Origin: a bacterium SCSIO 12741
GTDB lineage: Bacteria > Bacteroidota > Bacteroidia > Flavobacteriales_G > Salibacteraceae
DNA: 64,000 bases
Direction of reading: 5' to 3'
Assembly (NCBI GenBank): GCA_024398055.1
Contig: CP073749.1
Coordinates: forward strand, 992,001 to 1,056,000
Part shown: piece after piece, positions 1 to 10,523 of the stretch
Position numbering within the stretch: position 1 is the first letter of the stretch
Layout of the letters: each line of letters starts with the position of its first letter
Position numbers and translations under genes: made by a program
Notes under the pieces: model-generated
Database searches by the model: none
Seen by the model: the letters and a program-made list of their open reading frames with translations, nothing else
What the model was told of the DNA's origin: nothing

Positions 1-3000
1 TTCCAATTGTAAATGCGGCGAACAACAACGGCAGCTACAACTGGGCCGTCCCTAACATTGTTACCGATAATGCACTGGTTAGAATCCAGGAGTACAACAA
101 TCCTTCGATGCAGGACATTAGTGATGCTGTATTCAGCATTAAGCCATCGATCGAGTTGACCGCTCCAAACGGAGACAATGGATTTGTGGATTACCGTGGT
201 TGTACCGTTACCTCAATTAAATGGACAGCTGGTGGAACTTCGCGCTACTACAAAATTGAATACTCGCTGGACAATGGCTCAACCTGGAGTACTATTGCTT
301 CCAGCTTCTACAGTTCAAGCTCCAACCCAGTATACAACTGGACCATGCCAAACACGGCCACTACCAAAGCCTTGGTTAGGGTAAGTGATCGAAACAATGC
401 GACTAAGACGGATCAGAGTGACAATACCTTTACTATTACTGCTCCGATCAATTTGATTCAGCCGAATTACGGTGGAATTCTTTACGTAGGAGATACCTTT
501 AATATCGTTTGGAAATCTAACGGAACATCGAACTACTACAACATCGATTACTCGACCAATGGTGGCGTTAGTTGGACATCAGTAGTGTTTAACTACAATA
601 CCAGTGGAAACAGCTACGCCTGGAAAGTACCTGGAACCGTATCCAGCAATTGCAAAATCCGGGTAACGGACAACATTAATAACTGTAAGAAAACAGAAAG
701 CGTTATTCCATTTACCATTTCGGCCAGCAACAAAACCATCGACTTGGTCACCCCTAAAGGTGGTGAAAGTTGGCAAGCCTGTTCGAAACAGGACATTAAA
801 TGGACGGATGCCGGAAGTTCTGCTTCCTACAAATTGGAATACAGTAACAATGCTGGACAAAGCTGGAACCTGATTACAGCCAGTTACTCGTCTAGCGCGG
901 CAACAAAAAGCTTTAACTGGACCGTTCCTACCCTGGCAGGTAACCAATACCTGGTTCGGGTAAGCGATGCTGCCGATTCCACTAAAACGGATCAAAGTGA
1001 TAGCTTGTTTGTGGTATCCGGACAAAGTGTTCCTGTGGTGAGCGCTTTGGGTAAAACCAAACTATGTACCGGTGAAAATGTGACCTTAACTTCGAGCTTT
1101 GCTACAGGAAACACCTGGTATCCCGGAGGAGCAACCACACAAACTATTACGGTAAATACAGCAGGAAGCTACTATGTTGTAGTAACTGACACCAATGGAT
1201 GTAGTGCTCAATCTAACTCCTTACAAGTATCTGTAGGAGCACCTCCATCAAGACCTACGGTTGCGGCCGGAGGGCCTACCAATTTCTGTATCGGTGGAAA
1301 TGTGGTACTCACATCGAATAAACCTACTGGCAATACTTGGTATCCAGGAGGTCAAAAGACTCAATCCATCACTGTGACATCTGGAGGAAGCTATTCTGTA
1401 ACCTATACTGATTCTACAGGTTGCTCTGCCACTTCTCTGGCCACCAATGTGACTACCAATCCAGTTCCAACGGTTTCAGTTCAAGCTCCGGCAGCAGTTT
1501 GCCAAGGCGATACAGTTACCTTGACCTCAAGCAGTGCAACTGGCAACGTGTGGTATCCAGGTGGAGACACTACTCAATCTTTGAAAGTAACTCAATCGGG
1601 AGTGTACTACGTGCAAGTAACCGACAATAATAACTGTACGACAAACTCAGTACCGGATACGGTTACCGTAAAAAGTAAGCCGGCTCCTCCAACAATTACT
1701 GCGAATGGTTCCTTGAACCTTTGTCCTGGAACATCAGTTACCTTCAAGGCAAGTCCTACTACAGGTATTACCTGGAGCACGGGAGTGGTTGATTCAGTAC
1801 TTACAGTTGATACCTCACTCACCGTTTATGCCACGTACACCCACTCAAATGGATGTAGCTCTGTTTCCAATGAATTAACGACTTCCTTGAAATCGGCTCC
1901 GGCCAAACCGGTGATCAGCACTATCGGAAATGCTACTTTCTGTGCGGGTGATTCGGTAGTTCTTAGTTCAAGTGCCGCTGGAGGCAATGTTTGGTCCAAT
2001 GGAGATACTTCGCAGTCTATTGTGGTTAAGACATCGGGAACATTGACCGTGAGCAACACCAATTCATTTGGATGTAGCACTACTTCAACGCCTGTACTTG
2101 TTCAATCGAACGCCCTACCAGCTACTCCGAGCATTACAAGAACCGGAGCAGCTCAAGCTTGTTTGGGAGATACGATCACCCTTACTTCAAGTTCTTTGTA
2201 CGGTAACTCCTGGTCAAACGGAGATACGAATCAATCGATCCGTGTAGCTCATTCCGGTCAATTTGATCTTTCGATTGTGGACCAAAACGGATGTCGCTCG
2301 GGATCGGCTCAGGAAAGTGTTACGATCAACACTCCTCCATCGAGCCCTGTGATTTCAGCTACCCATGGCGGACGTGTTTGTCAAGGAGAAACAGTGACGC
2401 TTAGCTCATCGGATAGCTCAGGTATTACCTGGAGCAACGGAGCTACTTCAGGAAGCATTCAAGTATCGAATGGTGGAAACTATTTCGCCAGCATTACAGA
2501 TACCAATGGTTGTAAAGCCACTTCTAACACACTTAATGTTAAAGTGAGCCCACTTCCGGCCATTCCGGTTATTACTGCCGGTTCTGCTACTTCATTCTGT
2601 AAAGGTGGTTCGGTAACCTTGAATTCGAGTTACACTTTCGGCAACCAATGGTCAACGGGTGTAGCTGGTAATTTTGCCATCGTTGATAGCTCTTTGGCTG
2701 TTACCGTTACCCATACGGACACCAACGGTTGTCAATCGACTTCCATGCCTACCCAAGTTACTGCTCATGCTTTGCCAGCTAAGCCACAGGTGAACAAAAT
2801 AGGATCTACTACTTTCTGTCAAGGAGATAGTGTACTGCTTATTTCCGGAAGCTCTACCCGCAACTACTGGTCAAATGGGGACACCACCCAAAGCATTGCG
2901 GTGAATAGTAGTGGTAACTATACCTTATATGTGAAGAATAACTTTGGTTGTAAGAGTGACACTGTATCTACCCAAGTTACGGCTAACCCTACTCCATCAG

Positions 3001-6000
3001 CACCGGTCATTTCTCTTAACGGAAATGCGACCTTCTGTCAAGGGGATAGTGTGGAACTGATCAGTAGCTACTCATCCGGCAACATCTGGAGCTCTGGTGA
3101 TACGGCTACTTCCATTTTCGCTAAATCCAGCGGAACTTATTCGGTTACTCATACCAATGCCTTTGGATGCTCGGCTCAGTCAGCAACTCAGAACGTAACG
3201 GTTACTTCTACTCCGGTAGATCCAGTAATTACTTTAAGTGATACCGGAGATCTTTGTGTAGGTGACTCAGTAGTGCTTTATTCCAGTTCTCCAAACGACA
3301 ATGTTTGGTCAACAGGTGATACTACTTCTTCCATTGTGGCATATACCGGTGGAACCTACTCCTTAAAAGTGGACAACGGAGCTTGTTCAAGTGCTACGGT
3401 TAGCGAATTAGTGGTTGTCCACTCTTTGCCTGCCAAACCGGTTATCTCTGCTCAGGGAGCGTTGAACTTCTGTCAAGGTGATAGTGTGGTTCTAAACAGT
3501 GGAATTAATGGACAACGTAGATGGTCGGATCTTTCAACTGGGTCGTCATTGGTGGCTAAGAATTCTGGAACATATAGTGTGACAGCGATCAACAATCAGG
3601 GTTGTGAAAGACAGTCTGATGATGTTCAGGTGACCGTATGGAACAATCCTACTCAGCCGACAATTGGCGTTGTAGGAGACACGAACCTTTGTGCAGGAGA
3701 CAGCGTTCTTCTGACTTCGAACTATGGCTCGTCTAACCTTTGGTCAACCGCAGATACTACGGGTCAAATTCATACCAAGTTGGCTGGTGTTTACTCAGTG
3801 ACTCACACGGATACAAACGGATGTAAAGCCACTTCAGCTCCAGTTACGGTAGCGGTTAATGCGCTTCCACCTGTACCCAGCATTTCTGCTTCAGGATCTA
3901 CCTCCTTCTGTGATGGCGGTCAAGTGGTCCTCACCTCAAGTGGAACTGGATTGAATAACTGGTCTACAAATGATACTACTTCAAGCATCACGGTAAGCCA
4001 AACAGGTAACTACAATGTGGTGGTAACGAATATCCACGGATGTTCTTCCTCATCGGCTCAAACCTTTGTTGAAGTATTTGCATTACCTGCCACTCCTACT
4101 CTATCCTTGATTGGCGATAGCGTATTCTGTGCAGGAGATAGCTTGACCATTCAATCTGGACTGAGCAAAGGAATTCAATGGAGTTCTGGAGATACCACTC
4201 CTTCCATTACCGTATTCCAATCGGGTAACTTCCACGTTACTTATACCGACAGCAATCAATGTCAGGCAAGTTCGAAGGCGCTGAATGTGACGGTTCATAA
4301 TTTGCCTGCCGTTCCTACGATTTCTGCCAATGGTCCGGTTAAGTTCTGTGATGGCGGACAGGTAACCTTGACTTCGTCTAACTCTTCTGGAAATACCTGG
4401 TCTACGAATGATACTACTTCAAGTATTATTGTTACCCAAACCGGCAATTATGATGTAACCACGACCAACCTGGCCGGATGTTCTGCTCAATCTACTTCTC
4501 TGTTTGTAGAGGTGTATGCAACTCCAATTACACCTACCATCACGTACGTAGGTGACACCACCTTCTGTATGGGAGATAGTGTATTGCTTTCCTCAAGCTC
4601 TACTCAAGGAAACATTTGGTCGAATGGAGATTCTACTCAGCAAACTGTGGTTAAATCCACTGCCCTCATCACCTTGATGGTTTTGGATACTAATTCCTGC
4701 TTCTCGGGTCAGAGTAGCATTGCTGTTACAGCAAACGCTCTTCCTGCAACGCCAACCATTACGGCCCTGGGTGCAACTAATTTCTGTAATGGTGATAGTG
4801 TGGTTCTTGTTTCCAACGCAACGAATGGCAACACTTGGTCGACCAATGACACCACTTCAACCATTACGGTTTACAACACTGGTTTCTACTCAGTAACTGC
4901 TGAAAACGCTCAGGGTTGTGAAGCCTCTTCTACCCCGATTAGCATTACGGTAAACAATGTGCCAGTTGCTCCTTCCATTTCGTTGGTAGGTGCTTCTGAG
5001 TTCTGCCAGGGAGACAGTGTTACTTTGATTTCATCCAGCCCGGTAGACAACGTTTGGTCTACGGGAGATAGCACAGCGAGCATTACTGTTAAGAGTTCCG
5101 CGAATGTAGAACTCAGGTTGTACAACAGCGGATGTTTCTCATCTGTACAGGATACGGCGATTACGGTTTATCCAAACCCAAGTGCTCCCGTCATTTCCTA
5201 CAGTGGAGATTCAGCTTTCTGTATGGGTGATAGCTTAACGTTGTTCTCTTCCTATAGCTCTGATAATACTTGGTCGCATGGAGGTGGAAGTGCCCCGTCG
5301 ATGACGGTTTACCAATCTGGATCTTACCAGGTGAGTTATACCGATTCTAACGGATGTAGCAGTATGTCGGTACCACAAGATGTAGTGGTTCACGCTTTAC
5401 CTACACCTCCATCCATAGCTCCAGGCGGAACGGTTGAACTTTGTCCAGGTGACACGACCACGCTTACCTCAAGTATTCCAAACAACGTGGTATGGAATGT
5501 AAACTCCATTCAAGCCGCAAGTATTGATGTATACCAAGCAGGTAACTACTACGTGACTTACACAGACAACAACCAATGTAGCGTATTGTCTGACAGCGTA
5601 TCTGTGGTTATGTTAGCGGCTCCGGCTACTCCAGTAATTACCAATGTGGGTAACGTTTTGGAAACTACCAAGGCTTCCAATTACCAATGGTACTTGGGTG
5701 GTGATGCCATCCCAGGTGAAATTGGCCAAATCTTTTTACCACTTAACAATGGAGTATTCCAGGTAGAAGTAGCCGATTCAAATGGTTGTAAAGCCTTGTC
5801 TGAGCCATTTACCTTCACTACGGTAAGCGTTTACGATCCAGCAGCTGACTTTGTCGATTTCAACTTGTACCCGAATCCTTCTACAGGAAGATTCACGGTT
5901 GAATTCTACAACGAAGTTCCTTCACCCATTACCATCGAGATTATCACCTTGAATGGACAAGTGGTGCATAAGGAAACCATTCACCCATCTGATCAGCAAG

Positions 6001-6107
6001 TGAAGCGGGTGTTTGAACTGGATCACTTAAGCAGCGGAATTTACTACCTGAATCTGACCTCCGAAAATGGCGGAAGCTACCGGGAGCGGATGACGGTGAA
6101 TAAATGA
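1..6107 (+). CDS. Giant secreted Ig-like repeat protein with T9SS sorting domain (5' partial)
   Basis: The reading frame is open back to base 3, so the protein starts left of the window; the first ATG inside (108) is internal. About 2034 residues are visible. The N-terminal part has three complete and one partial repeat of about 93 residues (LxxPxGG start, KWT, VRVSD, TDQSD). From about base 1030 to 5640 there are 21 tandem repeats of 72-74 residues: FCxGDSVxLxSS, WSxGDTTxSI, SGxYxV, GC, then a PxxPxI linker. A degenerate 22nd follows. Each repeat has a conserved Cys pair that could form a disulfide. The last 80 or so residues (LYPNPSTGRF, LNGQVVHKE, SGIYYLNL, MTVNK) are a type A T9SS sorting domain, so the protein should cross the outer membrane and be attached or released. 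An adhesin or surface-stalk role is inference. A strong terminator follows. Confidence 0.9.
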   Translation, partial: PIVNAANNNGSYNWAVPNIVTDNALVRIQEYNNPSMQDISDAVFSIKPSIELTAPNGDNGFVDYRGCTVTSIKWTAGGTSRYYKIEYSLDNGSTWSTIASSFYSSSSNPVYNWTMPNTATTKALVRVSDRNNATKTDQSDNTFTITAPINLIQPNYGGILYVGDTFNIVWKSNGTSNYYNIDYSTNGGVSWTSVVFNYNTSGNSYAWKVPGTVSSNCKIRVTDNINNCKKTESVIPFTISASNKTIDLVTPKGGESWQACSKQDIKWTDAGSSASYKLEYSNNAGQSWNLITASYSSSAATKSFNWTVPTLAGNQYLVRVSDAADSTKTDQSDSLFVVSGQSVPVVSALGKTKLCTGENVTLTSSFATGNTWYPGGATTQTITVNTAGSYYVVVTDTNGCSAQSNSLQVSVGAPPSRPTVAAGGPTNFCIGGNVVLTSNKPTGNTWYPGGQKTQSITVTSGGSYSVTYTDSTGCSATSLATNVTTNPVPTVSVQAPAAVCQGDTVTLTSSSATGNVWYPGGDTTQSLKVTQSGVYYVQVTDNNNCTTNSVPDTVTVKSKPAPPTITANGSLNLCPGTSVTFKASPTTGITWSTGVVDSVLTVDTSLTVYATYTHSNGCSSVSNELTTSLKSAPAKPVISTIGNATFCAGDSVVLSSSAAGGNVWSNGDTSQSIVVKTSGTLTVSNTNSFGCSTTSTPVLVQSNALPATPSITRTGAAQACLGDTITLTSSSLYGNSWSNGDTNQSIRVAHSGQFDLSIVDQNGCRSGSAQESVTINTPPSSPVISATHGGRVCQGETVTLSSSDSSGITWSNGATSGSIQVSNGGNYFASITDTNGCKATSNTLNVKVSPLPAIPVITAGSATSFCKGGSVTLNSSYTFGNQWSTGVAGNFAIVDSSLAVTVTHTDTNGCQSTSMPTQVTAHALPAKPQVNKIGSTTFCQGDSVLLISGSSTRNYWSNGDTTQSIAVNSSGNYTLYVKNNFGCKSDTVSTQVTANPTPSAPVISLNGNATFCQGDSVELISSYSSGNIWSSGDTATSIFAKSSGTYSVTHTNAFGCSAQSATQNVTVTSTPVDPVITLSDTGDLCVGDSVVLYSSSPNDNVWSTGDTTSSIVAYTGGTYSLKVDNGACSSATVSELVVVHSLPAKPVISAQGALNFCQGDSVVLNSGINGQRRWSDLSTGSSLVAKNSGTYSVTAINNQGCERQSDDVQVTVWNNPTQPTIGVVGDTNLCAGDSVLLTSNYGSSNLWSTADTTGQIHTKLAGVYSVTHTDTNGCKATSAPVTVAVNALPPVPSISASGSTSFCDGGQVVLTSSGTGLNNWSTNDTTSSITVSQTGNYNVVVTNIHGCSSSSAQTFVEVFALPATPTLSLIGDSVFCAGDSLTIQSGLSKGIQWSSGDTTPSITVFQSGNFHVTYTDSNQCQASSKALNVTVHNLPAVPTISANGPVKFCDGGQVTLTSSNSSGNTWSTNDTTSSIIVTQTGNYDVTTTNLAGCSAQSTSLFVEVYATPITPTITYVGDTTFCMGDSVLLSSSSTQGNIWSNGDSTQQTVVKSTALITLMVLDTNSCFSGQSSIAVTANALPATPTITALGATNFCNGDSVVLVSNATNGNTWSTNDTTSTITVYNTGFYSVTAENAQGCEASSTPISITVNNVPVAPSISLVGASEFCQGDSVTLISSSPVDNVWSTGDSTASITVKSSANVELRLYNSGCFSSVQDTAITVYPNPSAPVISYSGDSAFCMGDSLTLFSSYSSDNTWSHGGGSAPSMTVYQSGSYQVSYTDSNGCSSMSVPQDVVVHALPTPPSIAPGGTVELCPGDTTTLTSSIPNNVVWNVNSIQAASIDVYQAGNYYVTYTDNNQCSVLSDSVSVVMLAAPATPVITNVGNVLETTKASNYQWYLGGDAIPGEIGQIFLPLNNGVFQVEVADSNGCKALSEPFTFTTVSVYDPAADFVDFNLYPNPSTGRFTVEFYNEVPSPITIEIITLNGQVVHKETIHPSDQQVKRVFELDHLSSGIYYLNLTSENGGSYRERMTVNK

Positions 6108-6140
6108 TAAATCTTAAACCCTAAGGTTAAATTTTAAGAA

Positions 6141-6166
6141 AGGCCCTTTTCGGAGGGCCTTTTTTT
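6141..6166 (+). terminator. Rho-independent terminator after the Ig-repeat gene
   Basis: A perfect 7-bp stem (AGGCCCT / AGGGCCT) with a 6-base loop is followed directly by a run of Ts, 34 bases after the stop codon. The rest of the gap up to 6335 shows no gene. Confidence 0.9.
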
Positions 6167-6335
6167 GTGGCTTGTTGTTCGTGATAGGTTCAATTATACC
6201 AGCTCCAAATCATAAGTAATCTGAAGGCCTGATCCAGTTTCTATAAATAATTGGGTTTAGGTTTCCAGCCTGAGGACACACCTACTAGTGAGCATTCATA
6301 ATTGAGTACATCCAATTACGGGTACTTTCTTCGCT

Positions 6336-7802
6336 CTACCGATTTACAAGGAGTCTATGTACCTCAAGCTCCCCTTCACTTTGAACATAAAGGAGGTATG
6401 CCCCGGTTTTTAATGGAGTTAGATCAATCTGGCTTGCGGCTTGAATGGTTCTTTGAATCATTACCTGTCCGGTAATACTCACTAAGGATAAACTCACCTC
6501 AGCATCCGTATCTATGAACAATACATCGCTTACCGGATTGGGATAGATTTTCACCTTGTCCTCCAAGTAGAGCTGTTCTATGGTAAGGTGGTTACAAACC
6601 AAAGGAGTAGAAAAATCGGTTTGGTAAAAACATCCAGTGGTATCGGTAGCAATAAGCAGCGAGTTCCATGGAGATACCTGATTCATCACTCCGCTTCCGA
6701 TCAGGGTGGAATGGGCATTGAGCAACATCGGGTAAAAGTCAAAATCACTGGAGTCGTTTTGATAACTTCGAATTTCTTGTAAGGTCCCGTTTTTGTTCAG
6801 CCGCACTAACTGGGTATAGGCCGAAAAGGTGGATTTGGTATCCACGATATCTAAATAAGCATATATCGGATAGTCGTTTTGGTTTTGGATCAAACCGAGC
6901 CTAACTGAGTGATAATCGTATTCATTCGAGCCATCCAATTCCCAGATTTTACTTCCCTGATCATCAAAGGCCCGCAGAAAAAATTCAGGCCCATTGGAGG
7001 GTTCCTGTTGCTCACTAAACAGAATTTGATTTCCCACTTTTTGGGTCCAATGCAAAGCTCCATAGACAGGAATGGTGTCTTGTCCCTTGTTTTGAAAGTC
7101 ACCATTACACCGGATATAGATCTGTTGATTATTCAGGGAAGAGTCTTGGATAAACAAGTGATAAAGCGAGTCCAATTTTTCTACTCCCAATAGGTTGAGA
7201 TCACGATTAGAAGAATCAGAACCGGCCAATTGAAACAAGGGCACTGATAGAATAGAATCATTGGCCCCCAGCAAAAGACCAAAGTGATTTTCTGATTTAC
7301 TGCTCACCCCGAAACCAGCAGGACGTACTAAGGCTCCAAACAGAATAGAATCCCCGTCGGTACGCACCTCCTTTTTGAAAAAGCCGGATGAATCATTTTG
7401 CCAGATCAACTGGTTATTGGAATCATATCGGTAATTGAACGTTACTTGGATAGCTTGAGAATTGTCTCCCACTCCTATCAAAAAAAGCTCATCATTTTTC
7501 CAGTCTATGGCTTGCTCAAAAAAGCAATCAGAATGTAAATCGGACAGCATGTCCACTTGATGGAGCTCCCCGAGATTATCGTAATGGGCGATAAAAAACC
7601 TCGAATTGGAAAGCTTTCGACTCACTCCAATTAATTGGAAGCTATCTGGATGATTGATCCGCCAATTGACTCCGGTAACGTTATCGAGTTTCCCGGTAGT
7701 TTCGAGCTGGTCGTATCGAAGGTAGGTATCCAAAGAATGCTGGGCATATCCCGACCAAGCCGAAAACAGGATGATCCAAATGATGCCCAGCAATATTTTC
7801 AT
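6336..7802 (-). CDS. Secreted T9SS cargo protein, unknown function
   Basis: 488 residues. A hydrophobic Sec signal peptide ends at GYAQ (about residue 21). The last 70 residues form a type A T9SS sorting domain (IYPNPVSDVLF, SLVSITGQVM, LKTGAYLLYV, LLVNR). The middle has no motif I can name; it alternates short strands with W/D/G-rich turns, as in a beta-propeller-like fold. Its start lies 10 bases after the stop of the upstream 901-residue T9SS protein on the same strand, so the two are probably co-transcribed and may act together. Function unknown. Confidence 0.85.
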   Translation of the reverse strand: MKILLGIIWIILFSAWSGYAQHSLDTYLRYDQLETTGKLDNVTGVNWRINHPDSFQLIGVSRKLSNSRFFIAHYDNLGELHQVDMLSDLHSDCFFEQAIDWKNDELFLIGVGDNSQAIQVTFNYRYDSNNQLIWQNDSSGFFKKEVRTDGDSILFGALVRPAGFGVSSKSENHFGLLLGANDSILSVPLFQLAGSDSSNRDLNLLGVEKLDSLYHLFIQDSSLNNQQIYIRCNGDFQNKGQDTIPVYGALHWTQKVGNQILFSEQQEPSNGPEFFLRAFDDQGSKIWELDGSNEYDYHSVRLGLIQNQNDYPIYAYLDIVDTKSTFSAYTQLVRLNKNGTLQEIRSYQNDSSDFDFYPMLLNAHSTLIGSGVMNQVSPWNSLLIATDTTGCFYQTDFSTPLVCNHLTIEQLYLEDKVKIYPNPVSDVLFIDTDAEVSLSLVSITGQVMIQRTIQAASQIDLTPLKTGAYLLYVQSEGELEVHRLLVNR

Positions 7803-7812
7803 AGGGGTGGTT

Positions 7813-10518
7813 TTATTTTACAATGCACTTCTTCACTTGAGGACTTTCGTTCAGGTAATTCAATTTAACCAAGTACATCCCAGGATCTGCTGAGTGCAGT
7901 TTCACTTGAATTTGCCCGTCATCGGAACGCCCGTGATTGAAGTCATCCGAATGTATCAATTTACCCTTTAAATCGAAAATTTCAATGGACTTTAAATCCT
8001 CTGTTCGACCCAAATTCAAGAAGAACTCTCCATTATTGGGATTGGGGTAAAGTACCCAGTTGTCGCTTTCCAAATCCATATCTGCGTTGGACAAAACGGA
8101 ATTGAATACGTTACAATCGGGAAGCCCATTGCTGGCTCCAAAATCCTTCTGATCCACACAAGAGTAGGTAAACCACGAATTAGCAATCACTTTCACATTC
8201 TGAATATCTGGATAAGAGGTGGTATTGTTATAAACCGTGTTGTGCTGAGACTGATAGGACGTTTCCACCGAGAAAAACGAACCTGCTCCATTCCCGGGAG
8301 GGTCTTCCAAATAACGGCCCAAAAACTGGTTTCCGTCTCCACAAGATTGCCCTTGGTGATCCATTTCAGCAGAGAACAAGGGCATTATATTGGTCTCTTT
8401 GTTGGATTGCTGCCCCAAGAAACCAATCCGTTCTTTCCAGGTATCAACATTCGCTAACCGGACCCCTGAAGTGGCCTGGGTGGTTAAAAAATCCTTTCCG
8501 TTGTCCTGAGAGCTGTATCGTTGGTAATAAACCAGGAAAATTCCGTCGCAATGAGACTCGATATAAGCAGCCTTGGTGCTTCTCTTGGTCAAATTTGACC
8601 TTGGTGAAGTGTTCGATGTTGTAGCCGACCAACGGTTGAAGAAATAACCAATGTAGTCATGCATGCCCAAAACATTGGCGTCGAATTTTTTGTTTTTATC
8701 CAACTTGTCCAAAATGTCTTTGTGATCGTCGTACACTTGATCAAAATGCACATTCATTTGATTATTAGGAACGTCGTTTGAAGTGTTTCCATCCTCATTA
8801 TCGTAGGTGGGCGGTGCGGTTGGTCCTGTGGATGCATTAATGGTTTGTGGATTCCAAAATTCATGCTCTAACACAAAGTAGGAGATCTTACCCGTGTTGT
8901 TGTAGTTGTACTTCGTGGAATTGTTGACCACATCATCGTTGTAATCAATGGCATTCAAATACACCGCTTCTTTGGTGGTAGAAATCAATCCAACATGGAT
9001 GCGGGGTGTGCTTCGAGCGCACTGAGCGATGAAGGAGTTTAGGTTATTCTTTGCAGTTTGAGTGGTTGGATGCGATTGGTAATTGGGATCATAAACGAAG
9101 TTCAATCCATATAAAATGAGGTAGGTAATGTTGTGTTTTTTAGCGTAATTAATCAAATTAGCTTCTGCCGTTGCATTTCCTAAAATGTTGTTGCTAAGAT
9201 CAATACCACCGTTACCATCATGCCAGGTAAATCGATCAACAAACAACGATCGGGGTACTTGGCAACTAGCACTGGAAGCCGCTGGAAAATCGGTTCCTAC
9301 TTTGATTCCTCCCAAATAGGCATTTCCACTTTCCTCGATGGTGTAGCTGTTGTTATACCCTACAACAAAAGCTGAATTCACCCCAGGAAGGTATACGGCA
9401 GATCGACCATAATCAGTATCTACACCCCCGAGAGTTTCTACATAGGTAGTATCGAGTAAGGTGTCCAAATGACACACCCATACATCGGATAATCCTTCTC
9501 CGCGATTGTCACAATATCCTGTGGCCAACAATCCTGTTCCGAAAGAAACGACATCACGAAAGCCTTCATTTCCAGCTTCATCATTAACGATAATATTCAT
9601 GTTGGTTTGAAGCAAGTCGCCGTCCAAACTCATAACTATACCATCTTCATTTCCGCCATTGTGTTGTAATCCGGCTACTACATATTCATGGCCTCGTGCA
9701 GCAATTCCGTATCCTTTGGTATGAAGGGGAAGGGCGTATTCCTCCCGGGTTTCATAGACCCCATCTCCATCAACCTCAATGACCATGGGAAAAGAATTAT
9801 TGGGATCGGTTACGTCATTGGCCAGAATGAGGTAGTGGTTATTACCGGTCATAGGGATGATTTTTTGAGCGAAGATCATCTGATTGCTCAGCGTAATGGT
9901 TTCGTTCCACACAATCTGCCCACTGTTAGACAATTTGAACAAACGAATATCTTGTGAGGCTCCCTGGTCATACATACGATTGGCCAATACGATGAAGTTA
10001 TCACTCCCGTCATTAATCACATCAACGGCCACCTGAGCCGTATCCGGCAGAGAATCTAAAGATCGAGTCCAAATCTCCTGCCCCATGGCAGAAATGACTT
10101 TGATAAGAATCCGATCATCATCTTTTATAAGATCATGATCATCGTCGGTATACCCTGGATTGGTCTCCCGACCAACCAATACCATTTCACCGTAGGAGCT
10201 CAAGGCCATGGCCGTTGCAATTTCATCGGATGAGGACGTGCCGTAATCACCAAATAGAACGGGGTCTCCAATATCATCCACGTTCCAGACGGCCATATTT
10301 TTTCCAATGGATTCATTTCCAATCCAGCCACAAAAGGCCAAACCATTTGGAGTGACGACCACATCAAGGGCTGATTCTTCATCCACTACATCGGATAATG
10401 ATCGGCTGTAGCCTTGTTCAAATATTTGTCCTTGGTAAATGGGGGTTAGTTCCTGGGCCTGGTTGTAGGTTGAAAATAACAAGAAGGCAAGACTAATTAA
10501 AGAGGTAGAGGTTTTCAT
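7813..10518 (-). CDS. Secreted two-domain T9SS cargo protein, unknown function
   Basis: 901 residues with a Sec signal peptide ending near YNQAQ (residue 22). Residues 30-410 carry recurring blades (for example VDEESALDVVVTPNG, DEIATAMALSSYGEMVLVG) that look like a beta-propeller. Residues 415-800 form a second domain (FVDRFTWHDGNGG, ITYLILYGLNFVYDP, RIHVGLIS) whose strand-helix order suggests an alpha/beta barrel; I cannot assign it to a hydrolase family. Residues 821-901 are a T9SS sorting domain (LYPNPNNGEF, FDLKGKLIHS, GMYLVKL, KCIVK). It is the first gene of a two-gene unit with the 488-residue cargo protein. An 11-bp inverted repeat lies in its leader. Confidence 0.85.
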   Translation of the reverse strand: MKTSTSLISLAFLLFSTYNQAQELTPIYQGQIFEQGYSRSLSDVVDEESALDVVVTPNGLAFCGWIGNESIGKNMAVWNVDDIGDPVLFGDYGTSSSDEIATAMALSSYGEMVLVGRETNPGYTDDDHDLIKDDDRILIKVISAMGQEIWTRSLDSLPDTAQVAVDVINDGSDNFIVLANRMYDQGASQDIRLFKLSNSGQIVWNETITLSNQMIFAQKIIPMTGNNHYLILANDVTDPNNSFPMVIEVDGDGVYETREEYALPLHTKGYGIAARGHEYVVAGLQHNGGNEDGIVMSLDGDLLQTNMNIIVNDEAGNEGFRDVVSFGTGLLATGYCDNRGEGLSDVWVCHLDTLLDTTYVETLGGVDTDYGRSAVYLPGVNSAFVVGYNNSYTIEESGNAYLGGIKVGTDFPAASSASCQVPRSLFVDRFTWHDGNGGIDLSNNILGNATAEANLINYAKKHNITYLILYGLNFVYDPNYQSHPTTQTAKNNLNSFIAQCARSTPRIHVGLISTTKEAVYLNAIDYNDDVVNNSTKYNYNNTGKISYFVLEHEFWNPQTINASTGPTAPPTYDNEDGNTSNDVPNNQMNVHFDQVYDDHKDILDKLDKNKKFDANVLGMHDYIGYFFNRWSATTSNTSPRSNLTKRSTKAAYIESHCDGIFLVYYQRYSSQDNGKDFLTTQATSGVRLANVDTWKERIGFLGQQSNKETNIMPLFSAEMDHQGQSCGDGNQFLGRYLEDPPGNGAGSFFSVETSYQSQHNTVYNNTTSYPDIQNVKVIANSWFTYSCVDQKDFGASNGLPDCNVFNSVLSNADMDLESDNWVLYPNPNNGEFFLNLGRTEDLKSIEIFDLKGKLIHSDDFNHGRSDDGQIQVKLHSADPGMYLVKLNYLNESPQVKKCIVK

Positions 10519-10523
10519 GAGTA

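Noticed and set aside
579-2080. Long minus-strand frames opposite the Ig-repeat gene
   Set aside because: They mirror the codon bias of the Ser/Thr-rich plus-strand gene and have no domain of their own.
1030-5840. DNA-level tandem repeat or CRISPR-like array
   Set aside because: The periodicity (about 219 bases) is in the protein; DNA copies differ widely and there are no short identical repeats with spacers.
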